From: JAZNOQ01 sp045589215
GTDB taxonomy: Bacteria; Bacillota; Clostridia; Oscillospirales; CAG-272
Reading direction: 5' to 3'
Length of the DNA: 26,643 nt
NCBI GenBank assembly: GCA_045589215.1
Contig: JAZNOQ010000174.1
Coordinates: forward strand, 1-26,643
This document shows, piece by piece, positions 14,568-24,615 of the stretch. Position numbers and translations under genes: made by a program. The stretch's first letter is position 1; every line of letters begins with the position of its first letter. The notes below the pieces were generated by a model. The model was not told the DNA's origin. It searched no databases and saw only the letters and a list, made by a program, of their open reading frames with translations.

Positions 14568-15860
14568 ATGGAATACATATATCGAAAGGCATTGACCGAG
14601 AAGAAGTCATATGACGTTATTGTGGCGGGCGGCGGTGTTGCGGGGTGTGCTGCGGCATATGCGGCGGCGAAGCGCGGCAGGTCGGTGCTCTTACTCGAAA
14701 AGACGAATATTCTCGGCGGTCTCGGTACAACGGGGCTGATCAATTTATTCGTTCCGATGTGCAACGGTCGCGGCAAGCAGATCATATTCGGGCTTGCCGA
14801 GCAGTGGCTTCGCGAGAGTGCGCTGTATGGATATGACACGATCTCTGCGGCTTGGCGCAACGGCGAACCAACGGAATACACCGAAAAACGATACACGCAG
14901 CGCTATTCACCGTACATTTTTGCGTATCAGCTTCTTGAAAGCGTGACGCGGATGGGGGTTGACGTGCTGTACGATTGCATCGCTGTCGAGGCGGTGGTCG
15001 ATGAAGAGACGGGGAAATGCTGCCGCGGAGTGGTCACCGATTCCAAATCGGGACTTGAGCTTTACGGGTGTAAAATGCTGATCGACACGACGGGTGACGC
15101 CGATCTGCTTCGCCGCATGGGGGTTCCGACGGTCGCGGGGCAGAACTTCTTCACCTATGAAACGCGGGCGGTCACACTCGAGGGATGCCAAAAGGCACTT
15201 GAGACGGGGGATATCCGTCGGATCTATTCGAATGTGAAGGGCGGCGGGATCAATTTGTTTGGTGATGGACAACCCGATGACATTCCTCGTTGGTCGGGGC
15301 TTACTGTCGAGGAGGTCACCGATTATCTTGTGACGAACCAGATGCTGGTGCTTGATAAGCTAAAAACCTCACGGGAGGCGCGCAAGACGCGTGATATTGC
15401 CATGATTCCGATGATGCCGCAGTTCCGCACGACCTGTCGGATACAGGGGGATTATGCGCTTCGGGTATCCGATGCATATCGCCATTTTGATGATTCGGTC
15501 TGCGCGATCAACGATTTTGAGCATCGCGACCACCTCTTTGAGGTCCCGCTTCGGACGCTTACGCGACGGGAATTCCCGAACATCATTACGGCAGGGCGTT
15601 CGGCATCGGGTGAGGGTTACGGCTGGGATCTGCTTCGCGTGATCCCTCCTGCGATCCTGACGGGTCAGGCGGCAGGGGAAACGGCGTGTCTCGCGCTTGA
15701 AACGGGAAAAACGGTTGCGGGAGTGGATATCCGTACGCTTCAGATGCGGCTTGAAGGCGAAAACGTGATGATCCATTTTCCTGACGAATACGTACCCGAG
15801 GACAGAACTGTCGTGATTCACGGGAAAAATACCGCTGAGATCGAGGGCGGGCATCTATGA
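14568..15860 (+). CDS. FAD-dependent oxidoreductase (FAD_oxidored family)
   Basis: 430 residues with CGGAGG upstream of the ATG. The N-terminal Rossmann motif is DVIVAGGGVAGCAAAYAAA (GxGxxG at G21-G23-G26), with the acidic ribose-binding residue in SVLLLEK, then the NILGGLGTTGLINLF segment. Further markers are the LIDTTGDADLLRRMGVP motif and the C-terminal AGRSASGEGYGWDLLRVIPPAILTGQAAGETACLA motif, which closes the FAD site. This is the family of soluble flavoproteins with unknown substrate common in gut Clostridia. No iron-sulfur motif or signal peptide is present. It is cotranscribed with the NUDIX gene. Confidence 0.88.
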   Translation: MEYIYRKALTEKKSYDVIVAGGGVAGCAAAYAAAKRGRSVLLLEKTNILGGLGTTGLINLFVPMCNGRGKQIIFGLAEQWLRESALYGYDTISAAWRNGEPTEYTEKRYTQRYSPYIFAYQLLESVTRMGVDVLYDCIAVEAVVDEETGKCCRGVVTDSKSGLELYGCKMLIDTTGDADLLRRMGVPTVAGQNFFTYETRAVTLEGCQKALETGDIRRIYSNVKGGGINLFGDGQPDDIPRWSGLTVEEVTDYLVTNQMLVLDKLKTSREARKTRDIAMIPMMPQFRTTCRIQGDYALRVSDAYRHFDDSVCAINDFEHRDHLFEVPLRTLTRREFPNIITAGRSASGEGYGWDLLRVIPPAILTGQAAGETACLALETGKTVAGVDIRTLQMRLEGENVMIHFPDEYVPEDRTVVIHGKNTAEIEGGHL

Positions 15861-15876
15861 TCGGATGCCACTAAAA

Positions 15877-15913
15877 ATACGGATCGGTTTGCATTATGTC
15901 AACCGATCCGTAT
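15877..15913 (+). terminator. Inverted repeat after the oxidoreductase gene, probable terminator
   Basis: A 13-bp perfect stem (15877-15889 with 15901-15913), loop of 11, beginning 16 bases after the stop. No T-run follows directly; the nearest is at about 15930. The call is therefore moderate. Confidence 0.55.
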
Positions 15914-15957
15914 CGCTTACGGATCCACAAATTTTTTTAAAAAAATCAAAAAAGGTA

Positions 15958-15986
15958 TTGACAAACAAGGGCGGTTGTGCTATAAT
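15958..15986 (+). promoter_or_regulatory. Promoter of the tRNA-Thr/tRNA-Arg operon
   Basis: TTGACA (15958-15963), a 17-base spacer, TATAAT (15981-15986). Start near 15993, about 25 bases before the first tRNA. Confidence 0.92.
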
Positions 15987-16017
15987 AGTCAAGCGTTCGG
16001 AAGAAAAGGACGAAAAT

Positions 16018-16093
16018 GCTGCTATGGCTCAGTTGGTAGAGCACATCCTTGGTAAGGATGAGGTCATCAGTTCGACTCTGATTAGCAGCTCCA
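16018..16093 (+). tRNA. tRNA-Thr (GGT anticodon)
   Basis: 76 nt with encoded CCA. Acceptor GCTGCTA pairs with TAGCAGC; D-arm GCTCAGTTGGTAGAGC; anticodon loop TTGGTAA with GGT; T-arm with GTTCGACTC. First of a two-tRNA transcript, two bases before the tRNA-Arg. Confidence 0.96.
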
Positions 16094-16095
16094 AT

Positions 16096-16169
16096 GTGGC
16101 ATTAGCTCAGCTGGATAGAGTATTTGGCTACGAACCAAAAGGTCGGGGGTTCGAATCCCTCATGCCACG
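16096..16169 (+). tRNA. tRNA-Arg (ACG anticodon)
   Basis: 74 nt without encoded CCA. Acceptor GTGGCAT pairs with ATGCCAC, discriminator G. The anticodon stem TTTGG/CCAAA holds CTACGAA (ACG, read as ICG after deamination). T-loop TTCGAAT. Its last bases are also the first bases of the terminator stem. Confidence 0.95.
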
Positions 16170-16212
16170 ATATAAGAAAAGGTCATCCTATGGATGACCT
16201 TTTCTTATATCG
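16168..16212 (+). terminator. 21-bp terminator hairpin of the tRNA operon
   Basis: A perfect 21-bp stem (16168-16188 with 16192-16212) with a 3-nt loop. The left arm includes the last two bases of tRNA-Arg. The right arm carries CCTTTTCTT as the T-tract. Confidence 0.85.
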
Positions 16213-16309
16213 TGATACGGGAGAATGAGAAACTCTGTGCAGAGCGCGCAGGGAGGAATGTCGTTTTGCCTCTACGTTCCGCGATCTGCCGCCTGAACGC
16301 GAAGCGATC

Positions 16310-16339
16310 AGGTATGGGTTCAGAATCCCTCATGCCACG
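16310..16339 (+). pseudogene. tRNA-Arg 3'-end remnant
   Basis: A 17-base exact repeat of the tRNA-Arg 3' end (16323-16339 equals 16153-16169), extended on the left by AGGT-xx-GGGTTC with one inserted A in the T-loop. No D-arm or anticodon arm is recognisable in front of it. It has its own downstream terminator. It could be a degenerate tandem tRNA copy or one end of a lost element's attachment duplication. Confidence 0.7.
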
Positions 16340-16341
16340 TA

Positions 16342-16371
16342 AAAAAAGACACCCTAGTGGGTGTCTTTTTT
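16342..16371 (+). terminator. Terminator behind the tRNA-Arg remnant
   Basis: A 13-bp stem (16342-16354 with 16359-16371), loop TAGT, with A-run and T-run sides, so active on both strands; it also serves the minus-strand YitT gene ending at 16394. Confidence 0.85.
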
Positions 16372-16393
16372 GTTCTCTGGAAATATCTCGTCT

Positions 16394-17035
16394 TTACCTG
16401 CGAAGTCTTTTTATTATAGATATCACGAGATCGATCCCCAAGGTCTTCACGAGGAGACCGAGGGAAGAGCTGATCAGGATCGGGATGCTCGAAAGTGCGC
16501 CGCCGATCAGTACGATCAAAACGTCGGTGACGAGCAGCGCCTTTCCAATATTCAGACGCGTGAATTTTTTTACGATCAGTGCGATGATGTCGGTTCCTCC
16601 CGAGCTGGAATCAACGTAGAACATAATTCCACTTGCGACTGCAATGAGGGCAGCACCGATGAGAGATGCGGCATAGATGTTTGAAACGATGGGCTCCTTC
16701 AGCGTGATGAGCCTTTCGAAAAGCCCGACACATGCGGTGGTGCAGACCGATCCGACGAGCGTTTTGATCGCCATATCCCGTCCGAGCACGGGAAACGCCA
16801 GGATGATGAGGGAAAAGTTGATCACCATCAGTATGACTCCCGGGGAAAAGGGTAGCACCGACGTCAGGATGACCGAGATCCCGCTCGTTCCGCCGAGCAG
16901 GGTGGCACTCGGGAAAATGAATAGGATCGTACTGATCGCATACAAAATGCTGCCTAAAAGGATCAATGTGTAGTCTTTCACTGCCGATCGGATTTTTGCG
17001 GAGCGTTCTTCTTTGGTACAGGTTATCTTGCTCAT
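16394..17035 (-). CDS. YitT family membrane protein
   Basis: 213 residues from the ATG at 17035. The longer frame to 17104 is rejected because it would start inside the -35 box. The family core (DUF161/YitT_membrane) is visible: about five hydrophobic helices, beginning with YTLILLGSILYAISTILFI and the ATLLGGTSGISVILT motif, later SGIMFYVDSSSGGTDIIALI (the conserved SGGTD) and two terminal helices. Most YitT proteins are about 280 residues with a C-terminal cytosolic DUF2179 domain; that domain is absent here. It acts in the cytoplasmic membrane, probably as a transporter, with unknown substrate. Transcription is divergent from lepA. Confidence 0.88.
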   Translation of the reverse strand: MSKITCTKEERSAKIRSAVKDYTLILLGSILYAISTILFIFPSATLLGGTSGISVILTSVLPFSPGVILMVINFSLIILAFPVLGRDMAIKTLVGSVCTTACVGLFERLITLKEPIVSNIYAASLIGAALIAVASGIMFYVDSSSGGTDIIALIVKKFTRLNIGKALLVTDVLIVLIGGALSSIPILISSSLGLLVKTLGIDLVISIIKRLRR

Positions 17036-17075
17036 ATGTGGCTTAATTCCTTCGAAGCTATATTTATGTGGTGAT

Positions 17076-17104
17076 ATTATATCACTCCTTCGTGGGAAAA
17101 GCAA
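17076..17104 (-). promoter_or_regulatory. Promoter of the YitT gene
   Basis: On the minus strand, TTGCTT (17099-17104), a 17-base spacer and TATAAT (17076-17081), 40 bases ahead of the chosen start codon. Confidence 0.8.
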
Positions 17105-17183
17105 GACCTTTCCGAAAAAACGGTGTTTATGAAAAGGAAGATGCTTTGTTCCCGTCTGTTAGACGAATATTTTTCGCCCCCGC

Positions 17184-17212
17184 TTGACAGCGGGAGCTTT
17201 TTCGTTTATAAT
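17184..17212 (+). promoter_or_regulatory. Promoter of lepA, -35 box in a small palindrome
   Basis: TTGACA (17184-17189), a 17-base spacer, TATAAT (17207-17212). The -35 is exactly framed by CCCGC (17179-17183) and GCGGG (17190-17194), a 5-bp palindrome that could be an operator. Confidence 0.88.
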
Positions 17213-17250
17213 ATATTCTGTATAGTTGTTTAGGTCAGAGGAGTATATAT

Positions 17251-19062
<1,812 letters not shown>

Positions 19063-19063
19063 G

Positions 19064-20194
19064 ATGGACGCGAGAAATCCGCTTTCCCTGTATATCCACG
19101 TACCGTTTTGCGTAGAGAAATGCAACTACTGTGATTTTTGCTCCTTCCCGCACGTATCTGCGGACGTAAAGGGGCGGTACGTTGCGGCACTCGTGCGGCA
19201 GCTTGAGCAGGCTGCGGATGCCTGCCGCGGTCATCGCGTCGAGACGGTCTATTTCGGCGGCGGTACGCCGACATTGTTATCCGCGCGGGAGATCGGGCAG
19301 ATCCTCGACACGGTTTATGCGCGTTACAGCGTATCGGACAGTGCGGAGGTTTCGTCCGAGTGCAATCCGGGAACGGTAGAGAGGGAATATCTGACCGCCT
19401 TGCGAGGGGCGGGCATAAATCGCCTCAGCGTCGGCTTTCAGTCGTCAAACGCAGAGGAGCTGCGCCTCCTCGGGCGGATCCACACGGCGGAGGATTTCCT
19501 TCGCTGTATGGATGACGCGCGGACGGCGGGATTTGAAAATTTATCGGCTGATGTGATGTTCGGCATTCCGGCGCAAAGTCCCGAGTCCTTCCGTGAGACC
19601 TTGCGCGTTGCGCTTTCGGCAGAGCCCGTGCATATTTCGGCATACGGGCTGAAGATCGAAGACGGGACGCCCTTTGGGAGAGCGCGGGAGCGTCTTCTAC
19701 TCCCTGACGAGGACGCGGAGGATGAAATGTACCGCGATGCGGTAGAGATCCTTGCGGAGAACGGGCTTTTCCGCTACGAGATCAGCAATTTTGCGCGTCC
19801 CGGGTACGAATCACAGCACAATCTCGCGTATTGGACACAGCAGGAGTATCTCGGATTTGGCGTGGCGGCGCACTCGTATTTTGCGGGTGAGCGGTTTGCC
19901 GCATCCCGTGACATCGGTGCATATCTTGCGGGGAAGGACATCGTAGAGAGCCGCGAGACGATCTCGGGAGAAGAACAGATGTGCGAATATGTGATGCTTC
20001 GTATGCGCCTTGAACGGGGTGTTGAGCGTTCGGATTTTGACCGTCGCTTCGGTGTGGGCTTGTTTGACCGTCTCTACGGCGAGAAGCTCGCGCGGTACGT
20101 CGCGGGCGGCTTCGTCCGAAGGACCGACGGTGGCTATGCCTTTACGACCGACGGCTTTCGTGTAAGCAACTACATTTTATCGGAGATATTGTAG
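19064..20194 (+). CDS. hemW: Heme chaperone HemW-like radical SAM protein
   Basis: 376 residues from the ATG at 19064, one base after the lepA stop; an in-frame ATG at 19052, overlapping lepA, is equally possible since neither has a clear ribosome binding site. The radical-SAM cluster motif is C16-x3-C20-x2-C23, followed by C26, typical of the HemN/HemW group. YFGGGTPTLL is the SAM-binding glycine motif; RLSVGFQS, ADVMFGIPAQ and the HemW-type C-terminal region (RYEISNFARPGYESQHNLAYW) follow. HemW transfers heme in some bacteria. In heme-poor anaerobes the role is less certain. The gene is translationally linked to lepA. Confidence 0.94.
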   Translation: MDARNPLSLYIHVPFCVEKCNYCDFCSFPHVSADVKGRYVAALVRQLEQAADACRGHRVETVYFGGGTPTLLSAREIGQILDTVYARYSVSDSAEVSSECNPGTVEREYLTALRGAGINRLSVGFQSSNAEELRLLGRIHTAEDFLRCMDDARTAGFENLSADVMFGIPAQSPESFRETLRVALSAEPVHISAYGLKIEDGTPFGRARERLLLPDEDAEDEMYRDAVEILAENGLFRYEISNFARPGYESQHNLAYWTQQEYLGFGVAAHSYFAGERFAASRDIGAYLAGKDIVESRETISGEEQMCEYVMLRMRLERGVERSDFDRRFGVGLFDRLYGEKLARYVAGGFVRRTDGGYAFTTDGFRVSNYILSEIL

Positions 20195-20206
20195 CTTTTT
20201 GCGGGG

Positions 20207-20383
20207 AAAGAACCCTTTTTGGAAAAAGGGCTTCTTCCCCCGCGCCCCCATTTCCCAAAAACTTTTGGGATTTTTAGAGAACGGTTTTATAAGAATATCC
20301 TTTTCGAGAAAGGTTCTTGAAGAGGTCAAGGAGAAACTTCTTACAAGAAGTTTCTTCTTGTGGGGTTCGGGGCAACGCCCCGA
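20207..20383. repeat. Hairpin-rich intergenic repeat-like sequence
   Basis: The 203-base gap between hemW and smpB holds several hairpins. One is an imperfect long stem at about 20207-20240 (GGGGAAAGAACCC against GGGCTTCTTCCCC), which may end hemW transcription. Another is TCCCAAAA with TTTTGGGA at about 20253-20271. A third is a 10-bp perfect stem at 20333-20342/20345-20354. The last is TCGGGGC (20367-20373) with GCCCCGA (20377-20383), ending 14 bases before the smpB ATG. The mosaic looks like a dispersed intergenic repeat of Clostridia; only one copy is in this window, so repetition cannot be shown. Confidence 0.5.
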
Positions 20384-20397
20384 GATTAGGAGAACAT

Positions 20398-20877
20398 ATG
20401 GCAGAGAACAATAAAAAAGCACAGCGCCCCGTAGCGGAGGACCGCAAGGCATATCACGATTATTTCGTGGACGAAAAATACGAGGCGGGGATCGAGCTGT
20501 TTGGTACGGAGGTCAAGAGCATTCGTCTCGGACAGGTCAATCTGAAGGACAGCTACTGCGAGGTTCGGAACGGTGAAATCTGGGCGGTCGGCTTCCGCGT
20601 CAGCCCGTACGAGCAGGGAAATATCTTCAACCGCGATCCGCTTCGCGAGAAGCGCCTCCTTATGCACAAGAGGGAGATCATGAAGCTGCACGGGCTCGTA
20701 TCGCAGAAAGGATACACGCTGATCCCGCTTCGCATCTATTTCGTCGGTTCTCGGCTCAAGATGGAGATCGGACTTTGCCGAGGCAAAAAGCTGTACGACA
20801 AGCGTGAGTCGATCGCAAAGAAGGAATCGAACCGCGAGATCGAGCGGCAATTTCGTAACAATTCAAAATACGATTAA
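20398..20877 (+). CDS. smpB: SsrA-binding protein SmpB
   Basis: 159 residues from the ATG at 20398, with AGGAGA upstream. The family marks are all there: KAYHDYFVDEKYEAGIELFGTEVKSIR near the N-terminus, then VNLKDSYCEV, the NIFNRDPLREKRLLMHKREI motif, GYTLIPLRIYF, then GLCRGKKLYDKRE and the basic tail (KKESNREIERQFR) that enters the mRNA channel. SmpB brings tmRNA to stalled ribosomes in trans-translation. An earlier start at 20317 would lie in the hairpin region and is rejected. The tmRNA gene itself is not in this window. Confidence 0.97.
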   Translation: MAENNKKAQRPVAEDRKAYHDYFVDEKYEAGIELFGTEVKSIRLGQVNLKDSYCEVRNGEIWAVGFRVSPYEQGNIFNRDPLREKRLLMHKREIMKLHGLVSQKGYTLIPLRIYFVGSRLKMEIGLCRGKKLYDKRESIAKKESNREIERQFRNNSKYD

Positions 20878-20883
20878 CACAAT

Positions 20884-20920
20884 AAAGAACCCCGTCGGGA
20901 GATCCCTACGGGGTTCTTTT
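20884..20920. terminator. Bidirectional terminator between smpB and the hydrogenase operon
   Basis: A 12-bp perfect stem (20884-20895 with 20908-20919), with inner GGG/CCC pairing possible, and T-run/A-run flanks. It serves the convergent genes on both sides. Confidence 0.88.
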
Positions 20921-20941
20921 TATGAAGCGTTTAACGCAAGA

Positions 20942-22714
20942 TCAGTCCTTCTCGTCGAAGGGAACACGCGCGTGGTAGTGCGTGTGAAGCAGCTCGTGTG
21001 CGAGGTGCGAGTTGGGTTCGCCGAGGAACTCGTCGTACAGAGCCTTGATCTGAGGATTGTTGTGAGACTGGCGGAGAACCTGTCTTTCATCCTCGGAGTA
21101 GAGTGCCTGTGCACGCTTTTCTCTGTAGGTGTCCATAATGTCGGCGTCCTCGTTCGGGAGGAAGCACTCTCTGACGAAGGGCTGACCGCCACCGTTGATA
21201 CAACCGCCGGGGCAACCCATGATCTCGATGAAGTGGTACTTGCTGTTTCCTGCACGGATCTCGTCAAGGAGAACCTTTGCGTTCTTCATGCCGTGTGCAA
21301 CTGCGACATTGATGGTCATGCCGCCAAGCTCAAGGCTTGCTTCCTTGATGCCGTCGAAGCCTCTGACAGCCTCGAACTTGATCGCGCCGTGCTCCTTGCC
21401 GGTGAGTGCGTAGTGGGCGGTTCTGAGAGCCGCCTCCATAACGCCGCCGGTAACACCGAAGATAACGCCTGCGCCGGTGTATTCACCGATGATATCGTTG
21501 TCGAATTCCTCGTCGGGAAGTTTTACGAAGTTGATACCGCTTCTCTTGATCAGCTTGCCGAGCTCACGTGTGGTGAGAACTGCGTCGACGTCTGCAAGAC
21601 CCTTGGTCTTCAGATCTTCTCTCTCCTTCTCGTACTTCTTAGCAGTACAAGGCATGATCGAGACGACGTACATGTCCTCGGGAGCAACGCCGATCTTTGC
21701 AGCGTAGTAGTGCTTCAGGACTGCGCCGAGCATTTCGTGAGGAGACTTGCAGCTCGAAACGTGAGCGAGGCAGTCGCCGTAGTAGTACTCTGCATAGTTG
21801 ATCCATCCGGGTGAGCAGGAGGTGAGCATCGGGAGCGCACCGCCGTTCTTGATTCTGGACAGAAGCTCGGTAGCCTCTTCCATGATGGTAAGGTCAGCCG
21901 CATAGTTGGTATCGAATACCTTCTTGAAGCCGAGACGGCGGAGAGCCGCAACCATCTTGCCGGTCACGGGCGTGCCGATCTTCATACCGAATTCCTCGCC
22001 GAGGGCTGCTCTGACTGCGGGAGCGGTCTGAACAACCACGTACTTGCCTGCCTTCATAGCGTCGTCAACCTTTTCGATCTCGCTCTTTTCCATCAGAGCG
22101 CCGGTGGGACAAACGTTGACACACTGACCGCAGAGGATACAGGGAGATTCGAGGAAGCTTCTGTTTTCTGCAGGACCGATGATGGTCTTGAAGCCTCTGT
22201 TCTGGAAGCCGATGATGCCGTTACCGTGTGCGTTCGAGCAACGAGCAACGCATCTGCCGCAGAGCACACACTTGGAGGTGTCTCTTACGATCGAGGGGCT
22301 GAGCATATCGAGCGTGGTAGCGGTCTTTTCGCCGCAGAACATATCGTCTCTTGCACCCGTGAGGCGAGCAACGTGGAGAAGCTCACACTTTTCGTTCTTG
22401 TCACAGGTCTGGCAGAGCATCGAGTGGTTGGAGAGCAGGAGCTCGACCGATGCACGGCGAGCCGCAACTGCCTTCGGGGAGGAGATCGTGATCTCCATGC
22501 CCTCGTTTACGGGATATACGCAGGAAGCTACGAGTCCTCTTGCGCCGGTTGCCTCAACGAGACATACGCGGCAGGAGCCCTTGTTGCATTCACCGTGGTT
22601 GAAGGCGCAAAGCGTGGGGATCTCGTATCCGCAAGCCTTTGCAGCTTCAAGAATGGTCAAGCCTTCTTCTACCTGATAGGGAATGCCTTCAATCTTTATA
22701 TTAATCTTTGCCAT
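20942..22714 (-). CDS. hydA: [FeFe] hydrogenase catalytic subunit HydA of an electron-bifurcating complex
   Basis: 590 residues. The N-terminal [2Fe-2S] ferredoxin domain uses C36, C48, C51 and C65. The His-ligated [4Fe-4S] site is HSMLCQTCDKNEKC, and two [4Fe-4S] sites are CVLCGRCVARC and CILCGQCVNVC. The H-cluster domain has all three signatures: TSCSPGW (298-304), MPCTAKKYE and MGCPGGCINGGGQP. The small-subunit-like tail (YREKRAQALYSEDERQVLRQSHNNPQIKALYDEFLG) is complete. The reaction is reversible 2H+ + 2e- to H2. With HydB and HydC it oxidises NADH and reduced ferredoxin together (group A3 type). The extra C-terminal [2Fe-2S] domain of some HydA proteins is missing. It is the third gene of the operon, 14 bases after hydB. 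Confidence 0.95.
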   Translation of the reverse strand: MAKINIKIEGIPYQVEEGLTILEAAKACGYEIPTLCAFNHGECNKGSCRVCLVEATGARGLVASCVYPVNEGMEITISSPKAVAARRASVELLLSNHSMLCQTCDKNEKCELLHVARLTGARDDMFCGEKTATTLDMLSPSIVRDTSKCVLCGRCVARCSNAHGNGIIGFQNRGFKTIIGPAENRSFLESPCILCGQCVNVCPTGALMEKSEIEKVDDAMKAGKYVVVQTAPAVRAALGEEFGMKIGTPVTGKMVAALRRLGFKKVFDTNYAADLTIMEEATELLSRIKNGGALPMLTSCSPGWINYAEYYYGDCLAHVSSCKSPHEMLGAVLKHYYAAKIGVAPEDMYVVSIMPCTAKKYEKEREDLKTKGLADVDAVLTTRELGKLIKRSGINFVKLPDEEFDNDIIGEYTGAGVIFGVTGGVMEAALRTAHYALTGKEHGAIKFEAVRGFDGIKEASLELGGMTINVAVAHGMKNAKVLLDEIRAGNSKYHFIEIMGCPGGCINGGGQPFVRECFLPNEDADIMDTYREKRAQALYSEDERQVLRQSHNNPQIKALYDEFLGEPNSHLAHELLHTHYHARVPFDEKD

Positions 22715-22728
22715 TATAACCTTCCCCC

Positions 22729-24615
22729 TTATTTCTTTTCAATAGCCTTGATCTTCTTACAAGAATCCATACACAGACCGCACTTGATGCACTTCGCAGG
22801 GTCGATGACTCTCGAGGGCAGTTTGTGACCGGGTGCTACGTAATCGGTCTTGGAGATCGCGTTGACGGGGCACTGTCTTTCGCAAAGGCCGCATCCGATA
22901 CACTTATCCTGATCGATCACGTAAGCCATCAGATTCTTACAAACCTTTGCGGGGCACTTCTTGTCAACGATGTGAGCGATGTACTCGTCTCTGAAGGATG
23001 CGAGGGTCGAGAGAACGGGGTTTGCCGCAGTCTGACCGAGCGCACAGAGCGAGCCTGCCTTGATGGTGTCAGCGAGAACCTCAAGCTCCTCGAGATCCTG
23101 CATCGTTGCCTTACCGTCGCAGATCTTTACGAGGTACTCAAGAAGTCTCTTAGTACCGATACGGCAGGGAGAGCACTTGCCGCAGGACTCGTCGCAGATG
23201 AATTCCATATAGAACTTAGCAACGTCGACCATGCAGTTGTCCTCGTCCATAACGATCGCGCCGCCCGAGCCCATCATCGAGCCCTTTGCAACGAGGTTGT
23301 CGAAGTCGATCGGGGTGTCGAGATCCTTTTCGGTCAGACAGCCGCCCGAAGGACCGCCGGTCTGGATCGCCTTGAACTTCTTGCCGCCGGGAATGCCGCC
23401 GCCGATATCGTAGATCAGCTCGCGGAGCGTCGTGCCCATCGGAACCTCGACGAGGCCGACATTGTTGACCTTACCGCCGAGTGCGAATACCTTCGTACCC
23501 TTCGAGCGCTCGGTTCCGAGCTTTGCGATGCTTTCAGCACCGTTGCGGAGGATGTAGGGAACGCACGCGAGGGTCTCGACGTTGTTCACGATCGTAGGGC
23601 AGCCCCAAAGACCCTTGACAGCGGGGAAGGGAGGACGGGGACGAGGCATGCCTCTCTGACCCTCGATAGAGTTCAGAAGTGCGGTCTCCTCGCCGCAGAC
23701 GAATGCGCCTGCACCGAGACGGATATGTGCACGGAAGGAGAAGCCCGTTCCGAGGATGTTGTCGCCGAGGAGCCCGAGCTCTTCCGCCTGCTTGATCGCA
23801 AGTCTCAGACGGTTAACAGCGATCGGATACTCTGCTCTGACGTAGAAGTAACCGTTCTGTGCGCCGATCGCGTAGCCTGCGATCGCCATACCTTCGATGA
23901 CTGCAAGGGGGTTACCCTCGAGGATCGAACGGTCCATGAATGCGCCGGGGTCGCCCTCGTCGCCGTTACAAACAACGTATTTGTCGCCGTCGGGCTGAGC
24001 GTAAGCAAACTGCCACTTTCTGCCCGAGGGGAAGCCGCCGCCGCCGCGTCCGCGGAGACCCGAGTCGAGAACCTGCTGAATGACGTCGGCACGGTCCATC
24101 TTCAGTGCCTTTGCAAGACCTGCGAAAGCACCGGTGCCGAGAGCCTCATTGATGTCCTCGGGGTTAATCTCGCCGCAGCCGTGCAGAGCGATTCTGACCT
24201 GCTTCTTGTAGAAGTTGATATCCTCCTGCTTTGCGACCTTTTCGCCGGAAGCGGGATCGATGTAAAGAAGTCTCTCGACGATCTCGCCGCCGATGATATC
24301 CTTTTCGATGATCTCCTCGACGTCGTCGACCGTAACGAGACGGTAGAGGGTATCCTCGGGGTAGATCTTAACGAAGGGACCCTGCGAGCAGAAGCCGAAG
24401 CATCCGACGAGGTTGACCGAAACGCGGTCGGTCAGGTTCTTCTCGACGAGAAGCTTTTCGATCTTTGCCTTGATGTCAGCGGAGTTGGACGAAAGGCATC
24501 CCGTACCGCCGCAAAGGAGGATGGCACGCTTGTGGCCCTTGCCCGTGAACTTGTCGCTGAGGGTAGCGGTGCAAGCTGCCTGTCTCTGTTCGAGCTCTTC
24601 AAAATTCTTAATCAT
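22729..24615 (-). CDS. hydB: Bifurcating hydrogenase subunit HydB (NuoF-like, FMN/NADH)
   Basis: 628 residues. An N-terminal thioredoxin-like [2Fe-2S] domain (about 25-115: CGGTGC, then GCFGFCSQGP) is followed by the NuoF core with GLRGRGGGGFPSGRKW (FMN/NADH-binding glycine loop), CNGDEGDPGAFMDR and GAGAFVCGEETALLNSIEG. Next is a [4Fe-4S] site, ESCGKCSPCRIGT. A C-terminal 2[4Fe-4S] ferredoxin has CIGCGLCERQCPV and CIKCGLCMDSC. This order is that of HydB in HydABC hydrogenases, the subunit that holds FMN, the likely bifurcation site and NADH site. The ATG overlaps the hydC stop by one base (TGATG), giving translational coupling. Confidence 0.95.
   Translation of the reverse strand: MIKNFEELEQRQAACTATLSDKFTGKGHKRAILLCGGTGCLSSNSADIKAKIEKLLVEKNLTDRVSVNLVGCFGFCSQGPFVKIYPEDTLYRLVTVDDVEEIIEKDIIGGEIVERLLYIDPASGEKVAKQEDINFYKKQVRIALHGCGEINPEDINEALGTGAFAGLAKALKMDRADVIQQVLDSGLRGRGGGGFPSGRKWQFAYAQPDGDKYVVCNGDEGDPGAFMDRSILEGNPLAVIEGMAIAGYAIGAQNGYFYVRAEYPIAVNRLRLAIKQAEELGLLGDNILGTGFSFRAHIRLGAGAFVCGEETALLNSIEGQRGMPRPRPPFPAVKGLWGCPTIVNNVETLACVPYILRNGAESIAKLGTERSKGTKVFALGGKVNNVGLVEVPMGTTLRELIYDIGGGIPGGKKFKAIQTGGPSGGCLTEKDLDTPIDFDNLVAKGSMMGSGGAIVMDEDNCMVDVAKFYMEFICDESCGKCSPCRIGTKRLLEYLVKICDGKATMQDLEELEVLADTIKAGSLCALGQTAANPVLSTLASFRDEYIAHIVDKKCPAKVCKNLMAYVIDQDKCIGCGLCERQCPVNAISKTDYVAPGHKLPSRVIDPAKCIKCGLCMDSCKKIKAIEKK

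Noticed and set aside
16194..16684. Open frames across the tRNA-Arg remnant and its terminator
   Set aside because: They contain terminator hairpins and are antisense to the YitT gene; no ribosome binding site.
20804..21814. 336-codon plus-strand open frame opposite hydA
   Set aside because: Runs through the smpB end and the bidirectional terminator, then antisense to the hydrogenase H-cluster domain; a codon-bias artefact.
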